From: Pseudomonas sp. FeN3W
GTDB taxonomy: Bacteria > Pseudomonadota > Gammaproteobacteria > Pseudomonadales > Pseudomonadaceae
Direction: 5' to 3'
DNA length: 64,000 nt
Assembly (NCBI GenBank): GCA_030263805.2
Contig: CP136010.1
Span: 3,549,001-3,613,000 of the forward strand
Of the stretch, positions 44,845-54,752 are shown in pieces. The notes under the pieces are model-generated. The model did no database searches. It worked only from the letters and a program-made list of their open reading frames with translations, and was not told the DNA's origin. The stretch's first letter is position 1; every line of letters starts with the position of its first letter. Made by a program: the position numbers and the translations under genes.

Positions 44845-47208
44845 ATGACCTCCTCGCATTGCCATCATCAGCCTGACCAAACGAAAGGCTCTGCAGGACT
44901 CACAGACCCCGTCTGCGGGATGAAGGTGAAAGAGGACAGCGAGCATCAAGAGCACTATCAGGGAAGCACTTACCGCTTCTGCAGCCAGGGTTGCCAGACC
45001 AAGTTTCGTTCTGATCCTGCTAGATATCTCACTGCACAGCAGGATCATAGGGCGTCGTCTCAGGCTTCTACGTCGGCGGCACAGAAGGCACCCGACGGTG
45101 ATGTAACGACCGAGTACACCTGTCCAATGCACCCTGAGATTCGCCAAATGGGGCCAGGTGATTGCCCTATCTGCGGGATGTCATTAGAACCGCTGATCCC
45201 TGAACTAGATGAGGAGGAGAATCCTGAACTCAAGGACTTTTCGAAGCGTTTCTGGTGGTCACTGCCCCTGACCGTAGCAGTGACCCTGTTGGCCATGGCG
45301 GGACATGCACTTCCGCTGTTTCACGGCGCTAGCCAGAACTGGGTTGAACTAGCCCTTACGACCCCGGTTGTCTTGTGGGCAGGCTGGCCATTTTTCGTGC
45401 GCGGTTTCGCATCTGTTAAGCATCGCAGCCCAAACATGTGGACGTTGATCGGGCTTGGCACAGGGGCTGCGTATATTTACAGCATCGTAGCAACCGTCTT
45501 ACCGAGCATATTTCCAGAATCATTCACAGTGGGCGGCCGGATAGGCGTTTATTACGAAGCCGCCGCGGTCATCATTTCCCTGACGCTTTTAGGGCAGTTG
45601 CTCGAATTGAAGGCCCGCTCCCAGACGTCCTCGGCAATCAAGTCCTTGCTTGGCCTATCGCCCAAAACAGCTCGCCGTATCGCCAAGGATGGTTCCGAGG
45701 AGGACATTCCGCTTACACATGTTCACGAGGGTGACCATCTGCGCGTTCGTCCTGGTGAAAAGGTACCGGTGGATGGAGAAGTATTGGAGGGCGAGAGCGC
45801 CGTCGACGAATCCATGCTAACGGGCGAGCCCGTCCCGGTGACGAAGCGGACAGGCGATGCGCTCATCGGCGCGACGATGAACACGAGTGGCTCGCTTGTC
45901 ATGCGAGCCACTAAAGTTGGCTCCGGGACCATGCTTTCACAAATCGTCCAGATGGTTGCGAATGCACAACGCTCAAAAGCACCCATGCAGCGGATGGCGG
46001 ACACGGTTGCTGGTTATTTCGTGCTGACGGTCATCGGGATTGCGCTGTTGACCTTCTTTGCATGGGGCCTGTTCGGACCCGAGCAGGGCTGGGTATTCGG
46101 CCTGATCAATGCAGTTGCGGTTCTGATTATCGCTTGCCCTTGCGCACTTGGCCTGGCGACGCCTATGTCGATCATGGTTGCCACAGGCAAAGCGGCTGGA
46201 AGCGGAGTGCTTTTCAGAGACGCAGGCGCCATCGAGAATGTCCGTAAGGTAGACACGCTGATTGTCGATAAAACTGGAACGTTGACCGAGGGCCGACCTG
46301 TTTTCGATCGGGCCATAGGCGTCACGCCGTTCGATGCTCAGGAAGTCATCCGTTTGTCTGCCAGCTTGGATCAAGGTAGCGAGCATCCCCTAGCCCACGC
46401 CATCGTGGACCATGCGAGAAGCGAGGGTATTCAGTTGGTAAAGCCTGAAACCTTCGAGTCAGGGTCAGGGATCGGGGTCCGTGGTCTGGTGGAAGGCAAG
46501 CAGCTACAGCTAGGCAACACCGCTCTTATGGAAGACGCGGGTGTTAGCGTCGAGCCGTTGAAAGATCAGGCAGAAAAAATGCGAGAGAGCGGTACCAGCA
46601 TTGTTTACCTGGCTGTTGATGGGGCACTTGCCGGCTTGCTGGCCGTATCGGACCCGATCAAACCGACGTCCAAGGAAGCTGTAGCGCGGCTCCAAGCGGA
46701 GGGCGTGCAAGTCATCATGGCCACCGGCGACGGGCTTACCACTGCCCGCGCGGTGGCTCGTGAGCTATCGATCGATGAAGTGCATGGTGAAGTGAAGCCG
46801 CAGGACAAGGAGGCGCTGGTGGTTAAGCTACAAGCCCTCGGTAAAGTAGTGGCCATGGCAGGCGACGGAATAAATGACGCTCCGGCTCTCGCTAGGGCTG
46901 ACGTAGGCATCGCGATGGGTACGGGTACCGACGTCGCGATGAATAGCGCCCAAGTCACGCTCGTTAAAGGTGACCTGATGGGAATACTTCGCGCCCGTAC
47001 GCTTTCGGTGGCGACAGTTCGCAATATGCGTCAGAACCTTCTGTTTGCATTTATGTACAACGGGTTGAGCATCCCGATTGCTGCAGGTCTGCTCTATCCG
47101 TTCTTTGGACTGTTGCTGTCTCCGATGATTGCTGCCCTGGCCATGAGCCTCAGCTCAGCATCGGTTGTGTTCAACGCCCTCCGGCTCCGTAAAGCGCGTG
47201 TAGTTTGA
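44845..47208 (+). CDS. copper-type P1B ATPase with YHS and CPxCGM domains
   Basis: Inner-membrane ATPase of 787 residues exporting Cu+/Ag+. The N-terminus has a YHS domain (DPVCGMKVKEDS...RFCSQGC, about 20-62) and a heavy-metal-binding motif (CPMHPEI...CPICGM, about 92-115) in place of HMA domains, as in CopF/SilP-like pumps. The transmembrane metal site is CPC near residue 431, the phosphorylated Asp is in DKTGT near 475, and the hinge GDGINDAPALA is near 673. All catalytic motifs are intact. Confidence 0.95.
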   Translation: MTSSHCHHQPDQTKGSAGLTDPVCGMKVKEDSEHQEHYQGSTYRFCSQGCQTKFRSDPARYLTAQQDHRASSQASTSAAQKAPDGDVTTEYTCPMHPEIRQMGPGDCPICGMSLEPLIPELDEEENPELKDFSKRFWWSLPLTVAVTLLAMAGHALPLFHGASQNWVELALTTPVVLWAGWPFFVRGFASVKHRSPNMWTLIGLGTGAAYIYSIVATVLPSIFPESFTVGGRIGVYYEAAAVIISLTLLGQLLELKARSQTSSAIKSLLGLSPKTARRIAKDGSEEDIPLTHVHEGDHLRVRPGEKVPVDGEVLEGESAVDESMLTGEPVPVTKRTGDALIGATMNTSGSLVMRATKVGSGTMLSQIVQMVANAQRSKAPMQRMADTVAGYFVLTVIGIALLTFFAWGLFGPEQGWVFGLINAVAVLIIACPCALGLATPMSIMVATGKAAGSGVLFRDAGAIENVRKVDTLIVDKTGTLTEGRPVFDRAIGVTPFDAQEVIRLSASLDQGSEHPLAHAIVDHARSEGIQLVKPETFESGSGIGVRGLVEGKQLQLGNTALMEDAGVSVEPLKDQAEKMRESGTSIVYLAVDGALAGLLAVSDPIKPTSKEAVARLQAEGVQVIMATGDGLTTARAVARELSIDEVHGEVKPQDKEALVVKLQALGKVVAMAGDGINDAPALARADVGIAMGTGTDVAMNSAQVTLVKGDLMGILRARTLSVATVRNMRQNLLFAFMYNGLSIPIAAGLLYPFFGLLLSPMIAALAMSLSSASVVFNALRLRKARVV

Positions 47209-47294
47209 AGCCTGTCGGCTTAGGCTTAGGCTTCGGTTGCGAAGCGACCGATTGCCTCATTGATTGCTCATGAATTGCCCCGTAAGCTGAAAAT

Positions 47295-47672
47295 ATGAAG
47301 TCCTACATGCGCTCCTTCCTTATCCTGCTGCTAGTGCTCGCGCTTCCGATCAACGGGATGGCGCAATTGCTAATGCCGGTTGGGTCGTCAGCGCATCACG
47401 TTATGCTTGATATGGAAGGCATGGACGCCATGGCAGCCAACCACGCATTGATGGCTGGCGTCAGCGGCGCTGAGCCCGAGTGCTGTGAAGGGCATGAGCA
47501 AGGGAAGACGACCGTCTGCAAGACGGGACAAGAATGCAAAACCGTCAGCCTTCTTCAGATCGTTGCTGCAAAGGCGCAGCTGGTCCCTGCGGGTAAACCG
47601 GCGAATACGCCCTATAACGACCAGGTACTTTCCCGCCATCTGGACGCCGTCTGGCATCCTCCCCGCGTCTGA
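47295..47672 (+). CDS. secreted Cys/Met/His-containing protein of unknown function
   Basis: A 125-residue protein with signal peptide (MRSFLILLLVLALPINGMA). The mature part has a Met-rich stretch (LDMEGMDAMAANHALMAG) and six cysteines clustered around PECCEGHEQGKTTVC, plausible copper ligands. It lies just upstream of the cus genes in the same direction. The family is not recognised; a copper-binding or leader role is inference. Confidence 0.6.
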   Translation: MKSYMRSFLILLLVLALPINGMAQLLMPVGSSAHHVMLDMEGMDAMAANHALMAGVSGAEPECCEGHEQGKTTVCKTGQECKTVSLLQIVAAKAQLVPAGKPANTPYNDQVLSRHLDAVWHPPRV

Positions 47673-47766
47673 TTCCGATCAAATTCTAGGAACCGCCCGG
47701 ATGTGAGCATTCGGGCCGGCTACCGCGCGCCTTCGGCTCGCATGGAAGATCAGGAATCCTGTCTAA

Positions 47767-49020
47767 ATGAAACCCCGTATCCGCTGGGCGCCTCCCTACG
47801 TGGCCGCCTTGATCATCGGCGCGCTCTCATTCCCCGAGCTCGCGTCAGCTCTAACCTTAGAACAAGCCCTGAGCTTGGCTGAGCAAGACGCGCCTTCGCT
47901 GGATGCGCAAGCCGCCAATCTCAAAGCCGCACGCAGCGCTGCAATCCCTGCCGGCGAGCTCCCTGACCCTAAACTTAGGCTTGGGCTGCAAAACGTTCCC
48001 ATTGAAGGTGACTCGCGCTGGCAATTGGACCAAGAGGCCATGACCATGCAAATGGTTGGGGTCATGCAAGATGTGCCAAACCGAGCGAAAAGGCGCGCCC
48101 GTGTCGAGGCTGCGCAGGCTAGTGTTGCGCTCGCAGGCGTTCAGCAAACCATTGAACGTCTCAGCGTGCGCCAGGCGACCGCCGAGGCATGGATCGCCAG
48201 CTTCGCGGTCGAGCAGAAGCTGAGCCTTTTCAAACAGCTCTACAGCGAGAATCAGCTACTTTCGCGGGCTGTTCAGGCGCGCATTGCTGGCGGCGGTGGG
48301 CAAACCGCAGACAGCGTACTTCCGAAGCAAGAGGCAGCATTGCTTGCTGAACAAGAGGATGAGCTGCTGCGCAACCAAGTTGTTGCGCGTGCCGACCTCC
48401 GCCGCTGGATAGGCGAGCCAGCAGACCAGCCGCTTACAGGCGACTGGCCGCGATGGCTTACCGACCTTGATCACTATCAGCACAGCCTGAACCGCCATCC
48501 GGCTTTGCTCGCCTTCGACCCGATGACTCGTGAAGCTGAGGCAAAAGTTCGCCAGGCCATCGCTGAGAAAACACCGGACTGGAGTTGGGGAGTCGATTAT
48601 CTACGTCGTGGCCGGGAGTACGGCGACATGGTCAACCTCAGCGTCAGTTTCGACCTGCCGCTGTTTACCAGCTCTCGGCAGGATCCAAAGATCGCGGCTG
48701 AGCGAGCGCGCCTCACACAGATCGAGGCGCAGCGCCAAGCGGCGTTGCGTATGCATAACCAGGAGCTGGCCGCCGACCTGGCTGAATATCAGCGCCTTGA
48801 CCGCGCGTTCGCACGCGTTGAAGAAACTCTACTGCCACTCGCCGAGGAAAAGGTCCGCCTTGCCATGGCGGACTACCGCGCCGGGAACGGCGAGCTGACC
48901 GCCGTGATCGACGCGCGCCGCCAGCTTGTCGAGACCCGCCTGCGTCGTATTGACGTAGCCCGCGACCGATCGCTGAGCAACGCCCGCTTGCATTTCGCCT
49001 TTGGAGATACCCGACCATGA
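47767..49020 (+). CDS. cusC: CusC-type outer-membrane efflux channel
   Basis: TolC-family channel of a Cu/Ag exporter, 417 residues with signal peptide (VAALIIGALSFPELASA). The efflux-channel repeats LTLEQALSLAEQDAPSLDAQ and FDLPLFTSSRQDPKIAAERA are visible. Its stop overlaps the cusB start (ATGA). Confidence 0.9.
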   Translation: MKPRIRWAPPYVAALIIGALSFPELASALTLEQALSLAEQDAPSLDAQAANLKAARSAAIPAGELPDPKLRLGLQNVPIEGDSRWQLDQEAMTMQMVGVMQDVPNRAKRRARVEAAQASVALAGVQQTIERLSVRQATAEAWIASFAVEQKLSLFKQLYSENQLLSRAVQARIAGGGGQTADSVLPKQEAALLAEQEDELLRNQVVARADLRRWIGEPADQPLTGDWPRWLTDLDHYQHSLNRHPALLAFDPMTREAEAKVRQAIAEKTPDWSWGVDYLRRGREYGDMVNLSVSFDLPLFTSSRQDPKIAAERARLTQIEAQRQAALRMHNQELAADLAEYQRLDRAFARVEETLLPLAEEKVRLAMADYRAGNGELTAVIDARRQLVETRLRRIDVARDRSLSNARLHFAFGDTRP

Positions 49021-50465
49021 CATTTCAACTCAAACGGCTGGCCGTCGTCCTAAGCCTCCCGCTGATTATCAGTACGGCGAGCCTTGTCGCTCTGTCTACT
49101 TCTGTCTTTGCCCAAGCGGCAGATGAAGGCAAGGAGGTGCTTTATTGGTACGACCCGATGTATCCGCAACAGAAGTTCGATGAGCCAGGAAAGTCCCCAT
49201 TCATGGACATGGATCTAGTCCCGCGCTATGCCGATGAGGGAGGCGACGGGGCGTCGATGAGCATCGATCCGAGCGTGACGCAGAACCTTGGCATGCGCCT
49301 GGCGACCGCAACACGTGAGTCAATTAGCCAATCGCTCGAAGCCACAGGTGCATTGATGTTTGACGAGCGAGACGTGGCTGTCGTGCAGGCGCGCGCCGGG
49401 GGCTTCGTCGAGCGCGTCTACGACCGAGCGCCGGAAGACGTCATTGAGAAAGGGGCGCCGCTTGCAGATCTGCTTATCCCTGAGTGGGCTGCTGCACAGG
49501 AAGAGTACCTAGCACTGAGAAAGATCGGCGAACCCCAGCTGCTCGCAGCAGCCCGTCAGCGGTTGCGCCTTGCCGGCATGCCGGCAGAGGTCATTGCGCA
49601 GCTGGAACGGACCGGTAAAGCGCGCCCCGTCTGGACCGTGACGAGCCCGATCGGTGGCGTATTAGAAAGTCTTGATGTCCGCGAGGGCATGACCGTACCC
49701 GCCGGCGCATCTCTTGCGCGTGTCAATGGGCTGGACACGGTTTGGCTAGAAGTTGCAGTACCAGAGGCGCAGATCGCACATTTAGCGCCTGGGCAATCAG
49801 TAACTGCGCGCCTGCCCGCTTTTTCGGGCGAAACGCTGGAAGGAACGATCCAGACTGTACTATCGCAGGCCAACCTGGATAGCCGCACTGTGCGTGTCCG
49901 GGTTGAGCTACCTAACCCACAACAGCGGCTTCGTCCTGGCATGACGGCCGAGGTGACGTTGAGTCGCAATGTTGAAGATGCCTTGGTCATCCCAACCGAG
50001 GCGGTCATTCGCACCGGCCGGCGAGCATTGGTGATGCTCGCTGAGGATGAAGGCCGTTACCGTCCCGTTGAGGTCCGCACCGGTCGAGAATTCGATGACA
50101 AAACAGAGGTACTTGAAGGGCTGGAAGCCGGTCAGAAGGTGGTGGCGTCCGGTCAGTTCCTCCTGGATTCCGAGGCTAGCCTACGCGGACTGACCGCTCA
50201 GGGTTTGGAGCAGCCTACATCTTCCACCGGACCTGCTTTGCACGAGGCTGAAGGCACGGTCGTCAGCCTGGAAGATGGCATGGTTGGCCTGTCACATGGG
50301 CCGTTCAAGACGCTGAACATGCCTGGGATGACCATGTCCTTCCCGGTTGCCGATCAGTCCCTCTTATCAGGCTTGCAAACGGGCGACCGCGTCCGTGTTG
50401 GCGTGCGTGAAAGCGACGAAGGCCTGATCATCGAGCGCATCGAGAAGCTCGGGGGCCAGCAATGA
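49017..50465 (+). CDS. cusB: CusB-type adaptor with fused C-terminal CusF-like domain
   Basis: Periplasmic adaptor of the Cu/Ag RND exporter, 482 residues. The N-terminal heavy-metal-binding segment is LYWYDPMYPQQKFDEPGKSP followed by FMDMDLVPRYADE, as in CusB. The barrel-sandwich and beta-barrel domains follow. The last about 75 residues (EGTVVSLEDGMVGLSHGPFK, then MPGMTMSFPV) form a CusF-like metallochaperone domain. Both junctions overlap by four bases. Confidence 0.92.
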   Translation: MTFQLKRLAVVLSLPLIISTASLVALSTSVFAQAADEGKEVLYWYDPMYPQQKFDEPGKSPFMDMDLVPRYADEGGDGASMSIDPSVTQNLGMRLATATRESISQSLEATGALMFDERDVAVVQARAGGFVERVYDRAPEDVIEKGAPLADLLIPEWAAAQEEYLALRKIGEPQLLAAARQRLRLAGMPAEVIAQLERTGKARPVWTVTSPIGGVLESLDVREGMTVPAGASLARVNGLDTVWLEVAVPEAQIAHLAPGQSVTARLPAFSGETLEGTIQTVLSQANLDSRTVRVRVELPNPQQRLRPGMTAEVTLSRNVEDALVIPTEAVIRTGRRALVMLAEDEGRYRPVEVRTGREFDDKTEVLEGLEAGQKVVASGQFLLDSEASLRGLTAQGLEQPTSSTGPALHEAEGTVVSLEDGMVGLSHGPFKTLNMPGMTMSFPVADQSLLSGLQTGDRVRVGVRESDEGLIIERIEKLGGQQ

Positions 50466-53400
50466 TCGCAGCCATAATCCGATGGTCAGTGGCCAACCGC
50501 TTTCTGATCTTGCTCGCCACTTTGTTTGCGGTCGCCTGGGGTATCTGGTCGGTCAAGAACACCGCTGTCGATGCGTTGCCAGACCTTTCCGACGTTCAGG
50601 TCATAATTCGCACGCCATACCCAGGGCAGGCGCCGCAGATTGTCGAGAATCAGGTCACCTACCCGCTGACGACGACCATGCTGTCTGTCCCCGGCGCGAA
50701 GACAGTCCGCGGCTACTCCTTCTTCGGGGATAGCTACGTGTACGTCCTGTTCGAGGACGGCACAGACCTCTATTGGGCCCGTTCGCGGGTGCTTGAGTAC
50801 CTGAGTCAGGTGCAGAGTCGGCTTCCCGCTGCCGCCAAACCTGCCTTGGGGCCCGACGCCACGGGTGTTGGTTGGATCTACCAGTATGCTTTGGTGGACC
50901 GAACGGGCAAACATGACCTCTCGCAGCTGCGCTCCCTGCAGGACTGGTTTCTGCGCTATGAGCTCAAAACATTGCCCAACGTGGCGGAAGTCGCGCCCAT
51001 AGGCGGGATGGTCAAGCAGTACCAGGTCGTACTCGATCCCGTACGCATGGCCAGCAGGGGCGTGACGCAGCAGCAGATTGCAAAGGCGATCGATGAGGCC
51101 AACCGTGAAACTGGCGGGAGTGTTCTGGAACTCGCAGAAACCGAGTTCATGGTTCGTGCGACAGGGTATCTGGAGACTCTCAAGGACTTTCGAGCCATTC
51201 CTTTGCGTCTCGACGGCGGCGTGCCTGTGACGCTAGGGGACGTTGCGCATATCCAGCTCGGCCCGGAAATGCGCAGGGGTATTGCCGAGCTTGATGGCGA
51301 AGGTGAGGTAGTCGGTGGAGTCGTTATCCTGCGTAGCGGCAAGAACGCTCGCGAAACCATCGCTGCCGTTCAAACCAAGCTTGATGAGCTCAAAGCGAGC
51401 CTTCCCGAAGGCGTCGAAATCGTCACGACTTACGACCGTAGCAAGCTGATCGACAGTGCCGTTGAAAACCTCACCCACAAGCTCATCGAGGAATTCATTG
51501 TCGTTGCGCTGGTTTGCGCAATATTCCTGTGGCACCTGCGCTCATCTCTGGTCGCCATCGTTTCGTTGCCGATCGGCATCCTGATTGCTTTTATCATCAT
51601 GCAGCGGCAAGGCATCAACGCAAACATCATGTCGTTGGGCGGCATCGCGATCGCGATCGGAGCGATGGTCGACGCGGCAATCGTCATGATCGAAAACGCC
51701 CACAAGCACATCGAGGGCTGGCACAAGCGGCATCCTGGCTCAACTTTGAAGGGCCAAGAGCACTGGAAGGTAATCACTGACGCGGCCGTTGAAGTCGGGC
51801 CGGCACTGTTCTTCAGCCTGCTGATCATCACGCTGTCGTTCATACCAGTGTTCACCCTGGAGGCGCAGGAAGGCCGACTGTTCGGTCCACTGGCGTTCAC
51901 CAAAACCTATGCAATGGCGGCCGCCGCGGGCCTGTCCGTCACGCTGGTTCCAGTACTCATGGGGTATTGGATACGGGGCAAAATCCCGGATGAACACCGC
52001 AATCCGCTCAACCGTGGCCTCATCTGGATCTACAAGCCGGCCCTGGATGCGGTGCTGCGCTGGCCCAAGATGACCCTGCTGGTGGCGGTTCTGGTTTTTC
52101 TGACTGGCTTGTGGCCCGCCTCTCGCCTCGGTGGGGAGTTCTTGCCACCGCTGGATGAAGGCGACCTCCTTTATATGCCCACTGCACTTCCAGGCCTCTC
52201 CGCTCAGAAGGCTTCCGAGCTATTGCAACAGACAGACCGGCTGATCAAAACGGTTCCAGAGGTCGCACATGTGTTCGGCAAGGCTGGTCGAGCCGACACC
52301 GCTACCGATCCCGCCCCGCTGGAAATGTTCGAGACGACCATCCAGTTCAAGCCGAAAGATCAGTGGCGCCCTGGGATGACGCCTGAAAAGCTGGTTGATG
52401 AGTTGGATCGCACCGTACAGGTACCTGGATTGGCCAATCTGTGGATCCCTCCGATTCGCAACCGCATCGATATGCTGGCGACGGGGATCAAGAGCCCGAT
52501 AGGGGTGAAGGTATATGGCACTGACCTCGCGCAGATCGACAAAGCGACCCTGGCGGTCGAGCAGATCGCCAAAACGGTGCCTGGGGTCAGTTCGGCGCTC
52601 GCCGAGCGACTGACCGGCGGCCGGTACATCGATGTGGATATCGATCGTGTCGCCGCCGCACGCTATGGCTTGAATATCGCGGACGTGCAATCGATTGTGG
52701 CCGGTGCCATCGGTGGTCAAACCATTGGTGAAACCGTGGAAGGGCTCGCCAGGTATCCGATCAACCTCCGCTATGGTCGCGAATGGCGCGACTCGATAAC
52801 CGATCTGCGCAACCTGCCTATCTACACGCCGCAAGGCAGTCAGATCACCTTGGGGACGGTGGCCAAGGTACAGGTGACCGATGGGCCGCCCATGCTCAAA
52901 AGCGAAAACGCAAGGCTATCGGGTTGGGTTTACGTTGATGTTCGTGGCCGCGACATGGCGGCGGTCGTGGGCGATCTGAGGAAAAAAATCAGCGAAGGGG
53001 TCCAACTCGAGTCCGGCATGAGCATCAGCTATTCCGGCCAATTCGAATTCATGGAGCGAGCTAATGCGAAGCTGAAGCTCGTCGTGCCGGCTACCTTGCT
53101 GATCATTTTTGTCTTGCTTTACCTCACGTTTGCCGGCTTTGGCGAGGCGCTGCTCATCATGGCTACGCTGCCATTCGCCCTGACCGGTGGCGTCTGGTTC
53201 CTGTATCTGCTGGGGTACAACCTCTCCGTCGCGACAGGTATCGGCTTCATTGCGCTCGCAGGGGTTTCTGCAGAGTTCGGTGTGATCATGTTGCTGTACC
53301 TAAAGAATGCCTGGATCGAGCGCCTTGATGCCGGAGCTCAAAGTGAGGGCGCCCTCCTCGACGCGATTCGCGAAGGCGCTGTGCAACGGGTGCGCCCTAA

Positions 53401-53626
53401 GGCCATGACTGTCGCAGTAATCATCGCCGGTCTGCTTCCCATCCTTTGGGGTAGCGGGACCGGCAGCGAAATCATGAGCCGCATCGCCGCGCCAATGGTA
53501 GGCGGCATGATCACCGCGCCTTTGCTCTCCTTGTTCGTTCTGCCGGCAGCTTACCTGCTGATGCGCCGCCGGCAATTGCGTGTAACACCCCAGCAAGCAA
53601 CCAACTCCCCTGGAGAACATCTATGA
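50462..53626 (+). CDS. cusA: CusA-type RND Cu(I)/Ag(I) efflux pump
   Basis: Inner-membrane proton-driven pump, 1054 residues. The TM4 motif AIGAMVDAAIVMIENAHKHI holds the conserved acidic relay residue, and NRIDMLATGIKSPIGVKVYG contains one of the periplasmic methionines of the CusA metal relay. The N-terminus RFLILLATLFAVAWGIW is the first helix. It is coupled to cusB and cusF by ATGA overlaps. Confidence 0.95.
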   Translation: MIAAIIRWSVANRFLILLATLFAVAWGIWSVKNTAVDALPDLSDVQVIIRTPYPGQAPQIVENQVTYPLTTTMLSVPGAKTVRGYSFFGDSYVYVLFEDGTDLYWARSRVLEYLSQVQSRLPAAAKPALGPDATGVGWIYQYALVDRTGKHDLSQLRSLQDWFLRYELKTLPNVAEVAPIGGMVKQYQVVLDPVRMASRGVTQQQIAKAIDEANRETGGSVLELAETEFMVRATGYLETLKDFRAIPLRLDGGVPVTLGDVAHIQLGPEMRRGIAELDGEGEVVGGVVILRSGKNARETIAAVQTKLDELKASLPEGVEIVTTYDRSKLIDSAVENLTHKLIEEFIVVALVCAIFLWHLRSSLVAIVSLPIGILIAFIIMQRQGINANIMSLGGIAIAIGAMVDAAIVMIENAHKHIEGWHKRHPGSTLKGQEHWKVITDAAVEVGPALFFSLLIITLSFIPVFTLEAQEGRLFGPLAFTKTYAMAAAAGLSVTLVPVLMGYWIRGKIPDEHRNPLNRGLIWIYKPALDAVLRWPKMTLLVAVLVFLTGLWPASRLGGEFLPPLDEGDLLYMPTALPGLSAQKASELLQQTDRLIKTVPEVAHVFGKAGRADTATDPAPLEMFETTIQFKPKDQWRPGMTPEKLVDELDRTVQVPGLANLWIPPIRNRIDMLATGIKSPIGVKVYGTDLAQIDKATLAVEQIAKTVPGVSSALAERLTGGRYIDVDIDRVAAARYGLNIADVQSIVAGAIGGQTIGETVEGLARYPINLRYGREWRDSITDLRNLPIYTPQGSQITLGTVAKVQVTDGPPMLKSENARLSGWVYVDVRGRDMAAVVGDLRKKISEGVQLESGMSISYSGQFEFMERANAKLKLVVPATLLIIFVLLYLTFAGFGEALLIMATLPFALTGGVWFLYLLGYNLSVATGIGFIALAGVSAEFGVIMLLYLKNAWIERLDAGAQSEGALLDAIREGAVQRVRPKAMTVAVIIAGLLPILWGSGTGSEIMSRIAAPMVGGMITAPLLSLFVLPAAYLLMRRRQLRVTPQQATNSPGEHL

Positions 53627-53979
53627 ACATCAAGCACATCACCCTTGCCTCACTCTTCCTAGTACCAGTCGCCTATGCCGCCGACAAGGAGCCAATGGAC
53701 GGCATGCCGATGGATCACAAAGGCATGAACATGCCAATGGACCAGAAGTCGGCGGGACAGACCGCTACAGCCACAGGTACGGTCAAGAAAGTAAACACCG
53801 AGAGCGGAACCGTCACCATTGCCCACGGCCCGGTCGAAGCGTTGGGCTGGCCGTCGATGACGATGGGCTTCAAAGCAAAGCCTGATCAGCTCCAAACGCT
53901 GAAAGAAGGGGACCAGGTCGAATTCGAGTTCTCCTCGAAAGGTATGGATTCCACCATTACGCGCATCGAAAAGCAGTAA
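53623..53979 (+). CDS. cusF: CusF-type periplasmic copper chaperone
   Basis: A 118-residue secreted protein (signal MNIKHITLASLFLVPVAYA) with a Met-rich linker (MDGMPMDHKGMNMPMDQ). Its OB-fold domain includes AHGPVEALGWPSMTMGF, containing the His, Trp and two Met ligands of CusF. It delivers Cu(I)/Ag(I) to CusBA. A 10-bp stem-loop follows. Confidence 0.93.
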   Translation: MNIKHITLASLFLVPVAYAADKEPMDGMPMDHKGMNMPMDQKSAGQTATATGTVKKVNTESGTVTIAHGPVEALGWPSMTMGFKAKPDQLQTLKEGDQVEFEFSSKGMDSTITRIEKQ

Positions 53980-53990
53980 AGAGCAGAAAG

Positions 53991-54014
53991 CGACCGCCGC
54001 AGGCGCGGCGGTCG
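53991..54014 (+). terminator. stem-loop after cusF
   Basis: CGACCGCCGC/GCGGCGGTCG, a perfect 10-bp stem with a 4-base loop just past the cus operon, but without a T run. Confidence 0.5.
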
Positions 54015-54035
54015 TACCAACACGAGAATGAAGCG

Positions 54036-54050
54036 ATTACCGCTTTGTAA
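54036..54050 (-). promoter_or_regulatory. metal-type operator box upstream of the PtrA-like gene
   Basis: On the minus strand TTACA-AAGCG-GTAAT, matching the island consensus, 72 bases before the start of the PtrA-like gene. Confidence 0.5.
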
Positions 54051-54121
54051 CCTTGGCAACAGCTTCTTGTAAGTAGCAAGCCTTTAATCTACAGGCATCA
54101 ACTAACCAAGAGGTGCAAACC

Positions 54122-54439
54122 ATGAACCGCATAACCAAAGTAATCGTTCCTTTTATTCTGACCGTTGCTTCCTCGCTTGCAATGGCCGAAGGCGGAAGCG
54201 AACGTACGCTGAATCGCTTAAATGACTCGGCAGGAGCAAAGCCCACCCTTAAGGAGCTTGTCAAAGAGGGTCAAGTGCTGAGCATCGCACCTGCAGGGGC
54301 GACCGGCACGACTCGAATGATTCAAAACTATAGAACTAGTGCCCAAGTCCAGACGTATGAGATGAAGGTCAAGACCCCCGACGGGAAGATCCATACGGTA
54401 GAGTTCCTGAGCACCCCAGTTGGCGTGAACAATGGCTAA
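54122..54439 (+). CDS. PtrA N-terminal-domain secreted protein
   Basis: A 105-residue protein with signal peptide ending AMA and mature start EGGSERTLNRLNDSAG, matching the PtrA-type N-terminal motif of copper-induced Pseudomonas proteins. The rest (LKELVKEGQVLSIAPAGATG) is soluble. The start ATG lies eight bases after AGAGG. Two further small metal-island genes follow in the same direction. Confidence 0.7.
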   Translation: MNRITKVIVPFILTVASSLAMAEGGSERTLNRLNDSAGAKPTLKELVKEGQVLSIAPAGATGTTRMIQNYRTSAQVQTYEMKVKTPDGKIHTVEFLSTPVGVNNG

Positions 54440-54471
54440 TCTGCCAAGCTTAATATCCGAGGGATAGTTAG

Positions 54472-54729
54472 ATGAGCAGCATAATATCCAAGATTAAAAG
54501 CGTACTGCAGCGCAATCCGGTCGTAACGGGGTTAACCGCAGCTGTGGTTGGCTACATGCTACTGAACCAAAGCACTGCGGCGTTGGCAACAACGCTGCCA
54601 AGCCTGCTCTTTCTCTTGCCCTGCTTGTTGATGATGGTCGTATGCATGAAGCATATGTCTAGCGGTAAGTGCGACAAGCCCAAGGAGCCCAACGTTGGCG
54701 AAAACACCTTGTTAAGCAAAAGCGAATAA
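54472..54729 (+). CDS. small Met/Cys-containing membrane protein
   Basis: An 85-residue protein with two hydrophobic segments (VVTGLTAAVVGYMLLN and TLPSLLFLLPCLLMMVVCMK) followed by a short tail with HMSSGKCDK. The family is not recognised with confidence. The Met and Cys residues in and after the second helix would suit metal contact (inference). It lies between two secreted metal-type proteins, probably in one transcript. Confidence 0.6.
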   Translation: MSSIISKIKSVLQRNPVVTGLTAAVVGYMLLNQSTAALATTLPSLLFLLPCLLMMVVCMKHMSSGKCDKPKEPNVGENTLLSKSE

Positions 54730-54752
54730 CCCACTGAACTTGGAGATTTAAC

